Position numbers and translations under genes: made by a program
Shown: one piece after another, positions 1 through 10,606 of the stretch
Layout: every line of letters begins with the position of its first letter
Position numbering within the stretch: position 1 is the stretch's first letter
The notes under the pieces: generated by a model
Database searches by the model: none
What the model was told of the DNA's origin: nothing
Seen by the model: the letters and a program-made list of their open reading frames with translations, nothing else
Source: Comamonadaceae bacterium
GTDB taxonomy: Bacteria > Pseudomonadota > Gammaproteobacteria > Burkholderiales > Burkholderiaceae_C
DNA: 64,000 bases
Direction: 5' to 3'
Assembly: GCA_947475685.1 (NCBI GenBank)
Contig: CANJNC010000007.1
Span: 28,783 to 92,782 of the forward strand

Positions 1-793
1 CCATCTTTTGGCAGTTGCAGCAAAGAACCCCAACGTTCGTTTTGCGCACTGCGGTGGTTTGTGGAGCAAAGACAAGCACCCTTTGAACACGGGTAGTTAT
101 TTTGGCTATATCGATGAGGGTCAATATTTGAATGGTGTCATTGCAGGACACATGTCTAAGAGCAAGAAGCTTGGATTTATAGCGGCCAAACCCATTCCAC
201 AAGTGCTGGCCAACATCAATGCGTTCACTTTGGGAGCCAGATCGGTCAATCCAGCGATCACGACAACGGTGATTTTTACTGGTGACTGGTCTTTGCCTGT
301 GAAAGAGGCTGAGGCCACAAATAGCTTGGCCGATCAAGGCGTGGATGTGTTCACCATGCATGTAGACTCACCCAAAGTGATTGTTGAGACAGCTGCCAAG
401 AAAGGCAAGTTTGTTTGTGGCTACCACGCCAATCAATCTAAATTGGCCCCTCAAGCTTATCTGACAGGTGCAGAGTGGAATTGGATTACCGCGGTCAATA
501 CCATGGTCGATGCGGCCAAAACTGGTAAGCCTCATCCTAATTTCATCCGTGGAGGCCTCAAGGACGGTTTCATTAAAACTTCTCCCTACGGCTCCATGGT
601 GCCAGAGGCAGCTAGGAAAGCCGCTGATGCCGTCAAAGCGAAAATGCTAAAAGGTGAGTTCTCCATTTTTGCGGGCGAACTTAAAGACAACACGGGCAAG
701 GTTGTCATTCCAAAGGGGGCTGCGTTTAAGCAAACGGCCATCGAATTGGAATCCATGAACTACCTTGTTGAAGGTGTGATTGGCAAGATATAA
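1..793 (+). CDS. BMP-family ABC transporter substrate-binding protein (5' truncated by window edge)
   Basis: Frame is open from the window edge. BMP-like sequence (GSYFGYIDEGQYLNGVIAGHMSKSKKLGFIAAKP, DVFTMHVDSPKVI); followed by two permeases. Confidence 0.85.
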   Translation, partial: HLLAVAAKNPNVRFAHCGGLWSKDKHPLNTGSYFGYIDEGQYLNGVIAGHMSKSKKLGFIAAKPIPQVLANINAFTLGARSVNPAITTTVIFTGDWSLPVKEAEATNSLADQGVDVFTMHVDSPKVIVETAAKKGKFVCGYHANQSKLAPQAYLTGAEWNWITAVNTMVDAAKTGKPHPNFIRGGLKDGFIKTSPYGSMVPEAARKAADAVKAKMLKGEFSIFAGELKDNTGKVVIPKGAAFKQTAIELESMNYLVEGVIGKI

Positions 794-801
794 GCGTTGA
801 C

Positions 802-1896
802 GTGCAAAGAACCAATATGAGCAATAAGACGATCAACCATCTAGAGGGCTTTTTTCTGCCCTTTGTTGCTCTTATTGGTTCACTCTTTATTTTTGGCCTC
901 ATTGTTTTCTTATCGGGCAAAAGTCCTGTTGAAGCCTGGAAGTTATTGTTCCTAGGCGCATTTGGAGATTCGTTTTCGATTCAAAACACGCTTCAAAGGG
1001 CAGCTCCTTTGATGCTCACTGCACTTTGTGTAGCCATTCCAGCCAATGCGGGCTTGACCGTCATTGGGGGTGAGGGTTCCGTGTTGGTCGGTGCCTTGGC
1101 GTGCTCAAGCGTTCCCTATTTTTGGAGTGTTCCATTGAACACGCAAGGCACCTGTATTTTGATGCTGGCCTCCTGCATAGCCGGTGCGTGCTGGATGTCC
1201 TTGGTGGGTGTCATGAGGCAGTACCGAGGCGTCAATGAGACCATCAGCAGTTTGTTGCTGGCTTATCTGGCCGTGAATTTATTCAAACATTTGGTTGAAG
1301 GGCCCATGCGAGATCCTGGCAGCTTGAACAAGCCGTCTACCTTTGCCTTGAGTCCAGAATTGCTCATCGGTGGGATTGCTGGATACGATGTCCATTGGGG
1401 TTTGGTTTGGGGTCTTGTTTTTTGTGTCATCGCATCTCTTTGGTTGAAGTTCACTTCCCATGGTTTTGCTACAAAGGTCGTGGGTGGCAACCCTAGAGCG
1501 GCGAGCTTTGTGGGTCTCCCCACCAATGCTTTGATCATCACCGCATGTGCACTTGGTGGTGCTGCAGCGGGTTTGGCCGGTGGTTTTGAAATCGCTGCCA
1601 TACACACCGCTTCAAATGCCTCTGTGATTGCTGGCTTGGGGTATACAGGCATTTTGGTGAGTTTTGCTGCGCGGCACAAGCCCATGCTCATTGTGCCTGT
1701 TGCCATTATCTTAGGAGGGTTTGGATCGGCTGGGAGTTTGCTGCAAAGAAGGCTTGGACTGCCAGATGCTTCAATTCAAGTGTTAATGGGTTTTGCGTTT
1801 GTGCTTATCTTGGCGGCTGAATCGGCAAGAGGGCGCGTTCAGTGGTCTCGAATTTGGCGCTCAAAGCTTGATCACCATGGGGCTGGGGTGAAATAG
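802..1896 (+). CDS. ABC transporter permease (BMP/nucleoside-type)
   Basis: Multi-TM ORF with GGEGSVLVGAL...NETISSLLLAYLAVNL typical of this permease family; probably starts at an internal ATG near 838. Confidence 0.85.
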   Translation: MQRTNMSNKTINHLEGFFLPFVALIGSLFIFGLIVFLSGKSPVEAWKLLFLGAFGDSFSIQNTLQRAAPLMLTALCVAIPANAGLTVIGGEGSVLVGALACSSVPYFWSVPLNTQGTCILMLASCIAGACWMSLVGVMRQYRGVNETISSLLLAYLAVNLFKHLVEGPMRDPGSLNKPSTFALSPELLIGGIAGYDVHWGLVWGLVFCVIASLWLKFTSHGFATKVVGGNPRAASFVGLPTNALIITACALGGAAAGLAGGFEIAAIHTASNASVIAGLGYTGILVSFAARHKPMLIVPVAIILGGFGSAGSLLQRRLGLPDASIQVLMGFAFVLILAAESARGRVQWSRIWRSKLDHHGAGVK

Positions 1897-2816
1897 TGGA
1901 CGCTCAAACCATGCAGTTTTTAGTCCTTGCCGTCTTGGGAGGCGCCGTTCGTGTTGGAACGCCATTTTTATTCGTAAGCTTGGGTGAATGCATCACTGAA
2001 AAATCCGGTCGAATCAATTTGGGATTGGAAGGTGTTTTGGTTTTATCAGCGATGGCTTCATTTTTGATTGCAAATCTCTTTAACTCCCCTTGGCTTGGAG
2101 TTTTAGGCGGCGCATGTGTGGGTGGGCTTTTTGCTGCTATTCATGGCGCCATCTGTTCAATTCGCAGAGTCAATGACATTGCCATGGGAATTGCTTGCAT
2201 GATGCTTGGCATAGGGATTGCCTTTTATGTAGGCAAGCCTCTCATCCAACTCAACGCCATTTCTTTGACTTCGTTGAATTTAGGTTCTTGGAGTTCGTCC
2301 GAGCAGGTCAGATCGGCGTTGGAGATCAATGTGCTGTTTCCAATTGGGATCTTGATCACTTTGCTGATGTCTTGGGGTTTCAAGCATACGAAATGGGGCA
2401 TGATCATTCGAATGGTTGGCGATTCTTCCGATGCGGCCAAAGCTCAAGGCGTCTCAGTCACTCGGGTCAGGTTTTTATCGACAATGCTTGGAGGCGCAAT
2501 TGCAGGCATTGGGGGTGCATCCCTCTCACTCTGTTATCCAGGCGGGTGGAATGAGGGCTTATCAAGTGGTCAAGGACTGATAGCTGTCGCCCTCGTCATC
2601 TTTGCAAAGTGGAAGCCTTTAAATTGTTTGATGGCCGCCATGGTTTTTGGTGGAGCGGGCTCCCTAGGCCCGGCCCTACAGTCTGCTGGCATTAATGGCT
2701 ACTATTATTTATTCAATGCAGTGCCGTATTTCCTAACGTTGATCATTTTGGTGATCACGTGTGCGCCCCAAAGGGCTTTGAGGGGAGCGCCTTCAGAGTT
2801 AGGAAAAATACAGTGA
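1896..2816 (+). CDS. ABC transporter permease (BMP/nucleoside-type)
   Basis: GTG start overlapping the upstream stop; ITEKSGRINLGLEGVLVLSAM motif typical of the second BMP-type permease. Confidence 0.88.
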   Translation: MDAQTMQFLVLAVLGGAVRVGTPFLFVSLGECITEKSGRINLGLEGVLVLSAMASFLIANLFNSPWLGVLGGACVGGLFAAIHGAICSIRRVNDIAMGIACMMLGIGIAFYVGKPLIQLNAISLTSLNLGSWSSSEQVRSALEINVLFPIGILITLLMSWGFKHTKWGMIIRMVGDSSDAAKAQGVSVTRVRFLSTMLGGAIAGIGGASLSLCYPGGWNEGLSSGQGLIAVALVIFAKWKPLNCLMAAMVFGGAGSLGPALQSAGINGYYYLFNAVPYFLTLIILVITCAPQRALRGAPSELGKIQ

Positions 2817-2845
2817 ATGGTTTAACTTGAGCAAAGAGGTGTCTT

Positions 2846-3859
2846 ATGAATGGTTTAAGTGGATTAAATAAATCACCCGCGGGTGTGGTGGTTGGACTGG
2901 TTCAACTGCAGTTGCCGGTGGTTGAGACTGTTGAGCATCTTGCTGGTCAAACCGTGAAAATTACCTCTATGGTTGAAAAAGCCCGTAAAAGCTACCCGAA
3001 CATGGATTTGGTCGTTTTTCCTGAATACGCTTTGCATGGATTGTCAATGAGTACAGCGGATCACCTCATGGTGAGTTTGGATGGTCCTCAGGTGAATGCC
3101 TTTAAACAAGCTTGTATTGATCACCGCATTTGGGGCTGCTTTTCTATCATGGAGAAAAACCCCAAAGGCAACCCTTACAACACGGGCTTGATCATCGATG
3201 ACAAAGGGCAACTTCAACTCTATTACCGAAAGTTTCATCCCTGGATTCCTGTAGAAGCTTGGGAGCCAGGAAATATGGGTATTCCGGTGATTACAGGACC
3301 CAAGGGTCTAAAAATAGGTTTGATCATTTGTCATGATGGCATGTTCCCCGAGATGGCCAGAGAGTGTGCCTATCAAGGTGCAGAGCTCATGATCAGGACG
3401 GCAGGCTATACAGCACCAATTCGCCATTCATGGACAATCACCAACCAAGCAAACGCCTTTCAAAATTTGATGGCAACAGCCAGCGTGTGCTTATGTGGAA
3501 GTGATGGGACTTTTGACTCTATGGGAGAGGCGATGTTTTGCGACCATGAGGGTCAGATCGTGAGTATGGGAGGAGGCCGTGTCGATGAAATCATATGCTC
3601 TGAAATTCGCGCAGATCTGATCCGTGAGGCACGAGAGCATTGGAGTGTGGAAAACAACATCTACCAACTTTATCACCGTGGGTATGTGGCCGTCAAAGGG
3701 GGTGCTCAAGATTGTCCTTACACCTTTATGCAAGATATGGTGAGGGGGCAATACGTTTTACCCTGGGATAAAAATATCATACACAAGGACGGTTCATCTT
3801 GTGGTTTTGAAGCACCGACGCGAGCTTTTGTGGGAAATGAAAAAAATCTATTGAATTAA
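2846..3859 (+). CDS. Nitrilase-superfamily amidohydrolase, formamidase/aliphatic amidase-like
   Basis: Glu-Lys-Cys triad context FPEY / YRKFHPW / CHDGMFPEMAREC; resembles AmiF-type proteins over full length. Confidence 0.85.
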   Translation: MNGLSGLNKSPAGVVVGLVQLQLPVVETVEHLAGQTVKITSMVEKARKSYPNMDLVVFPEYALHGLSMSTADHLMVSLDGPQVNAFKQACIDHRIWGCFSIMEKNPKGNPYNTGLIIDDKGQLQLYYRKFHPWIPVEAWEPGNMGIPVITGPKGLKIGLIICHDGMFPEMARECAYQGAELMIRTAGYTAPIRHSWTITNQANAFQNLMATASVCLCGSDGTFDSMGEAMFCDHEGQIVSMGGGRVDEIICSEIRADLIREAREHWSVENNIYQLYHRGYVAVKGGAQDCPYTFMQDMVRGQYVLPWDKNIIHKDGSSCGFEAPTRAFVGNEKNLLN

Positions 3860-3874
3860 AAACAGAGAGCGACC

Positions 3875-4561
3875 ATGACCTACCACGTTAAATCAGATCC
3901 CTATGCTTGGCCCTTTGATGGTCACTTGACGCCCGCCAACACAGCGTTGGTGATCATTGATATGCAAATTGATTTTTGTGGGGTGGGGGGCTATGTGGAC
4001 AAGATGGGCTATGACCTGAGCCTTACCCGTGCGCCGATCGAACCCATCAAAAAAGTGCTCGCACTTGCCCGTCAAAAAGGGCTGCATGTCATCCATACCC
4101 GTGAGGGACATCGTGCGGATTTAAGTGACTTACCGGCCAATAAGCGGTGGCGCTCGCAACAAATTGGCGCTGGCATTGGGGACATGGGGCCGTGTGGTCG
4201 AATCTTGGTCAGGGGCGAGCCTGGATGGGAAATTATTTCCGAGTTGGCCCCTCTCGCTCATGAAGTCATCATTGACAAACCAGGAAAAGGGTCTTTTTAC
4301 GCAACAGATCTTGAATTGATCTTGCATACTAAAAAGATTCGAAATTTGATTTTGACAGGCATCACCACAGATGTTTGTGTTCACACCACCATGAGAGATG
4401 CCAACGATCGTGGGTTTGAGTGTTTGATGTTGAGCGATTGCACGGGCGCAACAGACTACAACAATTACTTGTCAGCCATCAGCATGATTAAAATGCAAGG
4501 TGGGGTATTTGGAGCGGTAGCCTCATCTGAGCAACTGATTCAATGCATCGAGAAGTTTTAA
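3875..4561 (+). CDS. biuH: Isochorismatase-like cysteine hydrolase, probable biuret hydrolase
   Basis: [90 protein letters not shown]; strongly resembles remembered BiuH sequences. Confidence 0.75.
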   Translation: MTYHVKSDPYAWPFDGHLTPANTALVIIDMQIDFCGVGGYVDKMGYDLSLTRAPIEPIKKVLALARQKGLHVIHTREGHRADLSDLPANKRWRSQQIGAGIGDMGPCGRILVRGEPGWEIISELAPLAHEVIIDKPGKGSFYATDLELILHTKKIRNLILTGITTDVCVHTTMRDANDRGFECLMLSDCTGATDYNNYLSAISMIKMQGGVFGAVASSEQLIQCIEKF

Positions 4562-4563
4562 AA

Positions 4564-6111
4564 ATGAAGTCTGCCGTTTCCATTGAAAGTTACAAACTGT
4601 CCAAAAGATTTGGTGATTTCATCGCGCTTGATGATGTTTCGATCAAGGTCAGAGCGGGAACAGTTCATGCGCTGCTTGGAGAAAACGGGGCGGGTAAAAG
4701 CACTTTTGTCAAATGTTTAGTCGGATACTACAAGAGTGATGAAGGTGCTGTCTTGTTGGATGAGAGGGAGGTGAAGATTGATTCTCCAACGGATGCACGC
4801 AATCTGGGTATTGGGATGGTTTACCAGCATTTCACGGTTGTTCCAGGGATGTCAGTGGCTGAGAATTTACTCTTGTCTCTTGGAGACATTCCCAATGTGA
4901 TCCATTGGGCGAAGGTAAGGGATCGATTGAATCAATTTATGCAAGACGCACCCTTCAAATTGGATTTAGACGCAACACCCTTGGATTTGTCTGCAGGCGA
5001 GAAACAGAAACTTGAAATTCTTAAACAAATTTTATTGCACCCTAGGCTCTTGATTTTAGATGAGCCTACTTCAGTTTTAACCCCCGATGAAGCCGATGAA
5101 GTTTTGTTTGCCTTGCGTTCTCGTGCGCATCGCAAAGAGTGTTCGATCATCATGATTACACATAAATTTAGGGAGGTGATGGCTTACTGTGACGATGTGT
5201 CTGTATTAAGGCGGGGTCGTTTGATTTTGAGTAAAGGGGTTTCATCGACCAATTCGGATGAACTCGCTAGCGCCATGATCGGACAAACGCAACATCATTT
5301 CACACCAAGGTCTATCACGTCCAAACAACCCCAAGCCGCTCGCGCAACTTCAGTATTGAATGTTTCACATTTGACCGCATTCGGTGACAGGGGAGAGTTG
5401 GTTCTCAATGACATCAGTTTTGACGTGTCAAGGGGTGAAATTTTAGGGCTGGCAGGTGTCTCTGGCAATGGTCAAAAGGAGCTGATGGAAGCTTTGACGG
5501 GTCAAAGAGGAATTTTGTCTGGCGAGATTTCAATCTCAGGCCAAGCGTTTCATGCCACAAGGTCGCAAAATCAGTCTTTGTTGGTCAGAGGTTTGCCAGA
5601 GGAGCCCTTGATCAATGCATGTGTCAGAGCCATGTCGGTTGAGGAAAATTTAGCACTCAGAGAGTTTGATGAAGATGGATTTTCGACTTTGGGATTCATC
5701 AACTGGTCAAAGCTAAGGGAAAAAGCTCAAACAGCAATTGCTGAATTTTCCATCAAAACATCGGGTGCAGATGCCTCGATTGGTGAATTGTCTGGTGGCA
5801 ATATTCAACGCGTTGTATTGGCAAGAGAGTTGTCAAAACCCGCAAATATTTTGCTGGTTTGCAACGCAACTTTTGGACTGGATTTTGCAGCAACTCAAGA
5901 GATCCGAAATCGCTTGATTGCAGCAAGAAACAGTGGAACGTCTATACTACTCATCAGTGAAGACTTGGATGAAATATTGGAGCTGTCTGATCGCATTGCC
6001 GTTGTAAGTTCAGGCAAAATTGTTTATAGCGTTGAATCAAGCTTGGCCGATCGCAAAACATTGGGCTCATACATGGCTGGTGAACGTCAAGTCTTAGAGA
6101 GCATTCATTGA
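4564..6111 (+). CDS. ABC transporter ATP-binding protein with two NBDs (BMP/sugar-type)
   Basis: Walker [23 protein letters not shown] signature, second NBD with [14 protein letters not shown] and [15 protein letters not shown]; start moved to ATG 4564. Confidence 0.9.
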   Translation: MKSAVSIESYKLSKRFGDFIALDDVSIKVRAGTVHALLGENGAGKSTFVKCLVGYYKSDEGAVLLDEREVKIDSPTDARNLGIGMVYQHFTVVPGMSVAENLLLSLGDIPNVIHWAKVRDRLNQFMQDAPFKLDLDATPLDLSAGEKQKLEILKQILLHPRLLILDEPTSVLTPDEADEVLFALRSRAHRKECSIIMITHKFREVMAYCDDVSVLRRGRLILSKGVSSTNSDELASAMIGQTQHHFTPRSITSKQPQAARATSVLNVSHLTAFGDRGELVLNDISFDVSRGEILGLAGVSGNGQKELMEALTGQRGILSGEISISGQAFHATRSQNQSLLVRGLPEEPLINACVRAMSVEENLALREFDEDGFSTLGFINWSKLREKAQTAIAEFSIKTSGADASIGELSGGNIQRVVLARELSKPANILLVCNATFGLDFAATQEIRNRLIAARNSGTSILLISEDLDEILELSDRIAVVSSGKIVYSVESSLADRKTLGSYMAGERQVLESIH

Positions 6112-6782
6112 AAACGCACACCCTCCTTGAAGCAGCCAAACCCTTTGGTTTCCCTTTGTCAATTCATTCTGCTGCATTGATCATTATTGACATGCAAAGA
6201 GACTTTGTAGAGCCCGGCGGATTTGGAGAGAGTCTTGGAAATCGAGTCCAGCCGCTGCAAGACATCATCCCAACGGTTCAAAAGGTACTGACCTGCTGGC
6301 GAGACAGAGAAGGTTTGGTGATTCATACACGCGAGTCGCATTTGCCTGATCTCACCGATTGCCCTGTTTCTAAGCGCGATCGCGGAAATCCTAGCTTGCG
6401 AATTGGAGACAAAGGGCCCATGGGAAGAATTTTGGTGCGAGGTGAACCCGGTAACGCGATCATCGAAGAACTTTCACCCTTGGACAATGAGCTTGTGATT
6501 GATAAACCTGGTAAAGGAGCTTTCTATGGAACTGACCTTCATCGGCTTTTACAGAGTCTTGGTATTGACCAATTGATATTCATGGGGGTCACCACAGAGG
6601 TTTGTGTGCAGACCTCAATGAGAGAAGCAAATGACAGAGGATATGAGTGTTTGTTGTTAGAAGATGCGACTGCCAGTTATTTTCCCCATTTTAAACAATC
6701 TACTCTAGAGATGATCACTGCACAAGGTGCAATCGTTGGCTGGACAAGCACGTCTGAAGAGTTTTTAAAAGCGATTGAATAA
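6108..6782 (+). CDS. Isochorismatase-like cysteine hydrolase, paralogue of the upstream BiuH-like protein
   Basis: [12 protein letters not shown] ... [14 protein letters not shown] ... [25 protein letters not shown] start overlapping upstream stop. Confidence 0.82.
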   Translation: MKTHTLLEAAKPFGFPLSIHSAALIIIDMQRDFVEPGGFGESLGNRVQPLQDIIPTVQKVLTCWRDREGLVIHTRESHLPDLTDCPVSKRDRGNPSLRIGDKGPMGRILVRGEPGNAIIEELSPLDNELVIDKPGKGAFYGTDLHRLLQSLGIDQLIFMGVTTEVCVQTSMREANDRGYECLLLEDATASYFPHFKQSTLEMITAQGAIVGWTSTSEEFLKAIE

Positions 6783-6783
6783 A

Positions 6784-8580
6784 ATGAATGACAAATTGTT
6801 TACCTTAAGCGATTGGAAAGGGGCGTATGAAAAACGCAATGCCAATCCCAGAGATGTTTTGCAAAGCTTACTCGATAGCATTGACCGAACAGACCCAGCT
6901 TGGATCAGTGTCTGCTCAGATGATTTTTTAAAAATTCAACTTGATAAACTGGAGTCTCTCGATCCATCGAAGCGTCCTCTTTATGGTGTGCCCTTTGCAG
7001 TTAAGGACAATATCGATGCAATTGGTTTCAATACGACAGCGGCTTGCCCAGAGTTTTCTTTCACGCCTCAAAAAAATGCCACGCTTGTCAGTCGATTGCA
7101 AAGCGCTGGTGCGATACTGATTGGTAAAACCAATCTTGATCAATTCGCAACTGGTTTGGTCGGTGTTAGATCCCCTTATGGTCATGTGCCCAATACGTTC
7201 AATGCCGAGTACATCAGCGGGGGGTCAAGTTCTGGATCGGCATCGGTGGTGGCCCGTGGCATTGTCCCCTTTGCGATCGGAACAGATACGGCAGGCTCTG
7301 GTCGCATCCCAGCTGGTTTTAACAATATCGTTGGCCTGAAACCTACCCCTGGTTCAATACCCATGAATGGTGTGCTCCCGGCCTGTAGAACGATCGATGT
7401 ATTCTCCATCTTTGCATTGACCGTTGCCGATGCAGCTGGGATCTTAAGTCTGTTACAGGGCGCAGATGATGAGCCTACGTTCAATACCTTTCAATATATG
7501 CAGGGATGGTTTGGAGTTGGGGATCGAAAAATAAAGGTAGGTATTCCAAAAAATGCTCACTGTGATGAGCGTGTTGGTTATCAAACCTCGTTTGATCAAT
7601 CCATCGAAAAGTTAAATCAATTGAACTTGGAGTTGATTGAAGTTGGGATGGGTCAATTGAATGAAGTTGCGCAACTTTTGTATGACGGCCCCTGGGTCGC
7701 TGAAAGATACGCTGTCATTCAAGGACTTTTGTCAACAAAGCCAAATGTGATTGATCCAACTGTCAAAAAAGTCATTGAAAAAGCCAGCGATTTTGATTCT
7801 AAAGACACATTCAATGCAATGTATCGTTTGGCACAGTTGAGAGTGGCTGCAAATGCAATTTGGAAAGATATAGATGTCTTGATGGTTCCCACTGCACCAA
7901 CGATACCCACTTTGAATGAATTGGTGTTGGAGCCTATTAAAAAGAATTCTGAGCTTGGCGAATATACAAATTTCGTTAATTTGCTAGGGTGGTCGGCTAT
8001 TTCTGTACCAGCAGATATCACTTGCAAAGGTTTGCCTTTTGGCGTGACGTTCATTGCACCCGCAGGATTTGAATACGCGCTGATCAACTTGGGCAATGAA
8101 TGGCAAGCACACGCTCATTTGCCCCTAGGAGCGAACCTCAAAGATTATGCCAAAGACGATGGTCTTCTTTCCTCATTGCCTTTGAAAGAAGATGATATTG
8201 AAATCGCTGTCGTTGGTGCTCATTTAAAAGGGTTTCCTTTGCATTGGCAAATGGAGCAAAGGCAATGTAGATTTGTTGGTTCTACCCAAACATCAAATTC
8301 CTATAAGTTGGTTGCTTTGAATTCAACATTGCCCCCGAAACCCGGTCTAATTCGTGTCAATGAAGGCGGTAGCGCTATTTGGGTTGAAATATATCGAATG
8401 CCTGCTCGTGAAGTGGGTTCTTTTTTTGCGCTAATACAGCACCCCCTAGGTTTAGGCTCCATAGAGCTCGGTGATGGCCAGTGGGTCAAGGGTTTTATAT
8501 GCGAGGCAAGCGCGAGCGATGGTTCAAAAGATATCAGCCACTTTGGAGGATGGAAAAAATACATGGAGTCTGTTTCATGA
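6784..8580 (+). CDS. atzF: Amidase-signature allophanate hydrolase-like protein with C-terminal AtzF-type domain
   Basis: Ser-cisSer-Lys amidase core (GGSSSGSASVVARG...IGTDTAGSGRIPAGFNNIVGLKPTPG) plus C-terminal domain (VVGAHLKGFPLHWQM...YRMPAREVGSFF). Confidence 0.8.
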   Translation: MNDKLFTLSDWKGAYEKRNANPRDVLQSLLDSIDRTDPAWISVCSDDFLKIQLDKLESLDPSKRPLYGVPFAVKDNIDAIGFNTTAACPEFSFTPQKNATLVSRLQSAGAILIGKTNLDQFATGLVGVRSPYGHVPNTFNAEYISGGSSSGSASVVARGIVPFAIGTDTAGSGRIPAGFNNIVGLKPTPGSIPMNGVLPACRTIDVFSIFALTVADAAGILSLLQGADDEPTFNTFQYMQGWFGVGDRKIKVGIPKNAHCDERVGYQTSFDQSIEKLNQLNLELIEVGMGQLNEVAQLLYDGPWVAERYAVIQGLLSTKPNVIDPTVKKVIEKASDFDSKDTFNAMYRLAQLRVAANAIWKDIDVLMVPTAPTIPTLNELVLEPIKKNSELGEYTNFVNLLGWSAISVPADITCKGLPFGVTFIAPAGFEYALINLGNEWQAHAHLPLGANLKDYAKDDGLLSSLPLKEDDIEIAVVGAHLKGFPLHWQMEQRQCRFVGSTQTSNSYKLVALNSTLPPKPGLIRVNEGGSAIWVEIYRMPAREVGSFFALIQHPLGLGSIELGDGQWVKGFICEASASDGSKDISHFGGWKKYMESVS

Positions 8581-8969
8581 ACGAGATCCAAATTAATCTC
8601 AAACACGTCATTGATGACATCACGGCTGTTTTCCATGATTATGAAAAAGCTTTGATGACCAATGATGTGGTCGCTTTGCGATTTTATTTTTGGGACGATC
8701 CTGGTGTGACGCGCTATGGGATTGCTGATAAGCAATGGGGGATGGCTGAATTAGATGCCTACAGACAATCGGTTCCCATACCGGACTTCACGCGAGAGCT
8801 GTCTCATTTAAGAGTAACCAGTGTTGGGGAGTCAATGGCCACTGTTCAAGTTGAATTTGTTCGATCAGACAGTGATTTAAGGGGATTTCAAACACAAACG
8901 TGGGTTCGATTCGGCATTGGCTGGAAAATCATCTCCGCTCATGTCAGTATGATTTCATGGAGACAGTAA
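8577..8969 (+). CDS. AtzH-like / DUF3225 NTF2-fold protein
   Basis: DYEKALMTNDVVALRFYFWDDPGVTRYGIADKQWG...; ATGA overlap with the upstream amidase. Confidence 0.75.
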   Translation: MNEIQINLKHVIDDITAVFHDYEKALMTNDVVALRFYFWDDPGVTRYGIADKQWGMAELDAYRQSVPIPDFTRELSHLRVTSVGESMATVQVEFVRSDSDLRGFQTQTWVRFGIGWKIISAHVSMISWRQ

Positions 8970-8970
8970 T

Positions 8971-9717
8971 ATGACGGTTTTAAACCTTCCTCAGCCTGTA
9001 TTGCCGATGGTTGAGCAAGCCGTTTCTAGCAAATCGACTACATCTTTGGCTCAGCAAGCCGTTGAATCTATCAAAGATTTGATTTTTAATTTTGACTTGA
9101 TTCCTGGGGAACGTTTTTCCGAAGCTGATCTGACTCAAAGGCTCAATATCAGTCGAACTCCATTGCGGCAAGCTTTGCAACAATTGGAGCAACAAGGGTT
9201 TTTACAAGTTTTACCTAAAATGGGATGGTTTGTGGCGCCCATTGATTTTGAGGCCATCGATGAGTTGTACGACTTGCGAATACTGTTGGAAATAAATGCC
9301 ATTGGGGGCATCGTCGATCAGGGTAAAACTGAGTTACTCGAACCATTGGCTAAATTTTGGATCAAAGAGGATAGCGAGTATTCTACAGATGGAAAATCAG
9401 TTGGAACCCAAGACGAAATTTTCCACTTCTCTATTGTTGCAAGTGCTGGAAACAAAGAAATATTAAAGATTTATCAGCAAATTACAGATCGAATTCGTTT
9501 GATCAGAAGACTGGACTTTAAAAAATCCCAAAGAATTGAAGTCACTTACAAAGAACATGCCGCCATATTAAACGCCATTCGCAGCAAAAGAAAAGCCGAT
9601 GCGCAACGCCTCATTAAGGCCCACATCAGTCAAAGTAAGATAGAAGCTAGAAAAATCACTTTGGATGAGTTGTACAAAGCAAAAAGTAGATCGTTGGAAT
9701 TGGAGAAAACTATTTAA
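8971..9717 (+). CDS. GntR-family transcriptional regulator (FCD-type)
   Basis: wHTH LAQQAVESIKDLIFNFDLIPGERFSEADLTQRLNISRTPLRQALQQLEQQGFL. Confidence 0.9.
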   Translation: MTVLNLPQPVLPMVEQAVSSKSTTSLAQQAVESIKDLIFNFDLIPGERFSEADLTQRLNISRTPLRQALQQLEQQGFLQVLPKMGWFVAPIDFEAIDELYDLRILLEINAIGGIVDQGKTELLEPLAKFWIKEDSEYSTDGKSVGTQDEIFHFSIVASAGNKEILKIYQQITDRIRLIRRLDFKKSQRIEVTYKEHAAILNAIRSKRKADAQRLIKAHISQSKIEARKITLDELYKAKSRSLELEKTI

Positions 9718-9889
9718 TAGTACATAAGTATTCATTATAATGATTCTTTGGCTTGATTTAACCAAAGCCCCAATGATTGTCATGACAGCTATCAAGTTAC
9801 AAGGAATGAACCCGATACAAAGTTGTGGGTCAAATAGATTAGAAAATTGTTTTTTCTATGGCTATGGACAAGTCAATTGGGAGCATCTC

Positions 9890-10021
9890 ATGGGATATAT
9901 CATCTCTTTTATGTTGGGCGTCTTTGTGGCGACTGTAGGTTTTAGCAATGTTGCTATGGTGATAGATAAAACCGTGCACAAAGCGCAGGTCTATATGATT
10001 GAAAGTGTCAAATCAAATTAA
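9890..10021 (+). CDS. Small (43 aa) single-TM protein
   Basis: MGYIISFMLGVFVATVGFSNVAMVIDKTVHKAQVYMIESVKSN; internal ATG of the longer tracked ORF. Confidence 0.45.
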   Translation: MGYIISFMLGVFVATVGFSNVAMVIDKTVHKAQVYMIESVKSN

Positions 10022-10028
10022 CGGGAAG

Positions 10029-10493
10029 TTATTGGTAAATTTGATCAATCAATTGAAGGGAGAGCACGGACAATTGGTATTCAATGGAGTCTAGCCACCA
10101 TTTTTCGTTTTTATAGTCGGTCAAATTCATGATAGAGGTCAGAAACAGGATCAACAATACACCTGTGATGAATCCAAAGATAGACCCAATGAATCTGTGG
10201 CCTGGTACAGCTTCAACTTGTTTAAAAATATAGCTGTGAAGTTTTCTAACCAAGTAAAAAACCAAAAACACGCAAACAAACGCACCCTCTAAGTGCACTA
10301 TCTTTTTTGTCTCAAGGCTCAACTCAGGCAAGAGTACGAAAGAAAATATACCCGCGTTGATTCTTTGAGAAATGATGTACAAAACGATAAACATCAACAT
10401 GTAGTAAGCCTGAAAAGTCCAGCCCTTCCAGGCGCCAAGGCCCATGCAAACCAAGAGTAAAACTAAAGATAAATAATTTAAGTAAGTCATCAA
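10029..10493 (-). CDS. CvpA-like membrane protein
   Basis: Four hydrophobic segments; RFIGSIFGFITGVLLILFL resembles the CvpA family. Confidence 0.55.
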   Translation of the reverse strand: MMTYLNYLSLVLLLVCMGLGAWKGWTFQAYYMLMFIVLYIISQRINAGIFSFVLLPELSLETKKIVHLEGAFVCVFLVFYLVRKLHSYIFKQVEAVPGHRFIGSIFGFITGVLLILFLTSIMNLTDYKNEKWWLDSIEYQLSVLSLQLIDQIYQ

Positions 10494-10574
10494 ACGCGAA
10501 GTTAGAGGAATATTTCTACCCTATTCTTGAAGATCTGATTCTAAGGGAAAGTACTCAATAATCCTAAAATAATG

Positions 10575-10606
10575 TTGAGACTCTCTTAAGTCTCAATCTA
10601 TTTTTC
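10575..10606 (+). terminator. Candidate intrinsic terminator with no upstream co-oriented gene
   Basis: TTGAGACT-ctctta-AGTCTCAA (perfect 8-bp stem, 10575-10596) followed by tctattttt. Confidence 0.5.

Noticed and set aside
1263-1706. 147-aa minus-strand ORF
   Set aside because: Fully antisense to the ABC permease, with no family signature.
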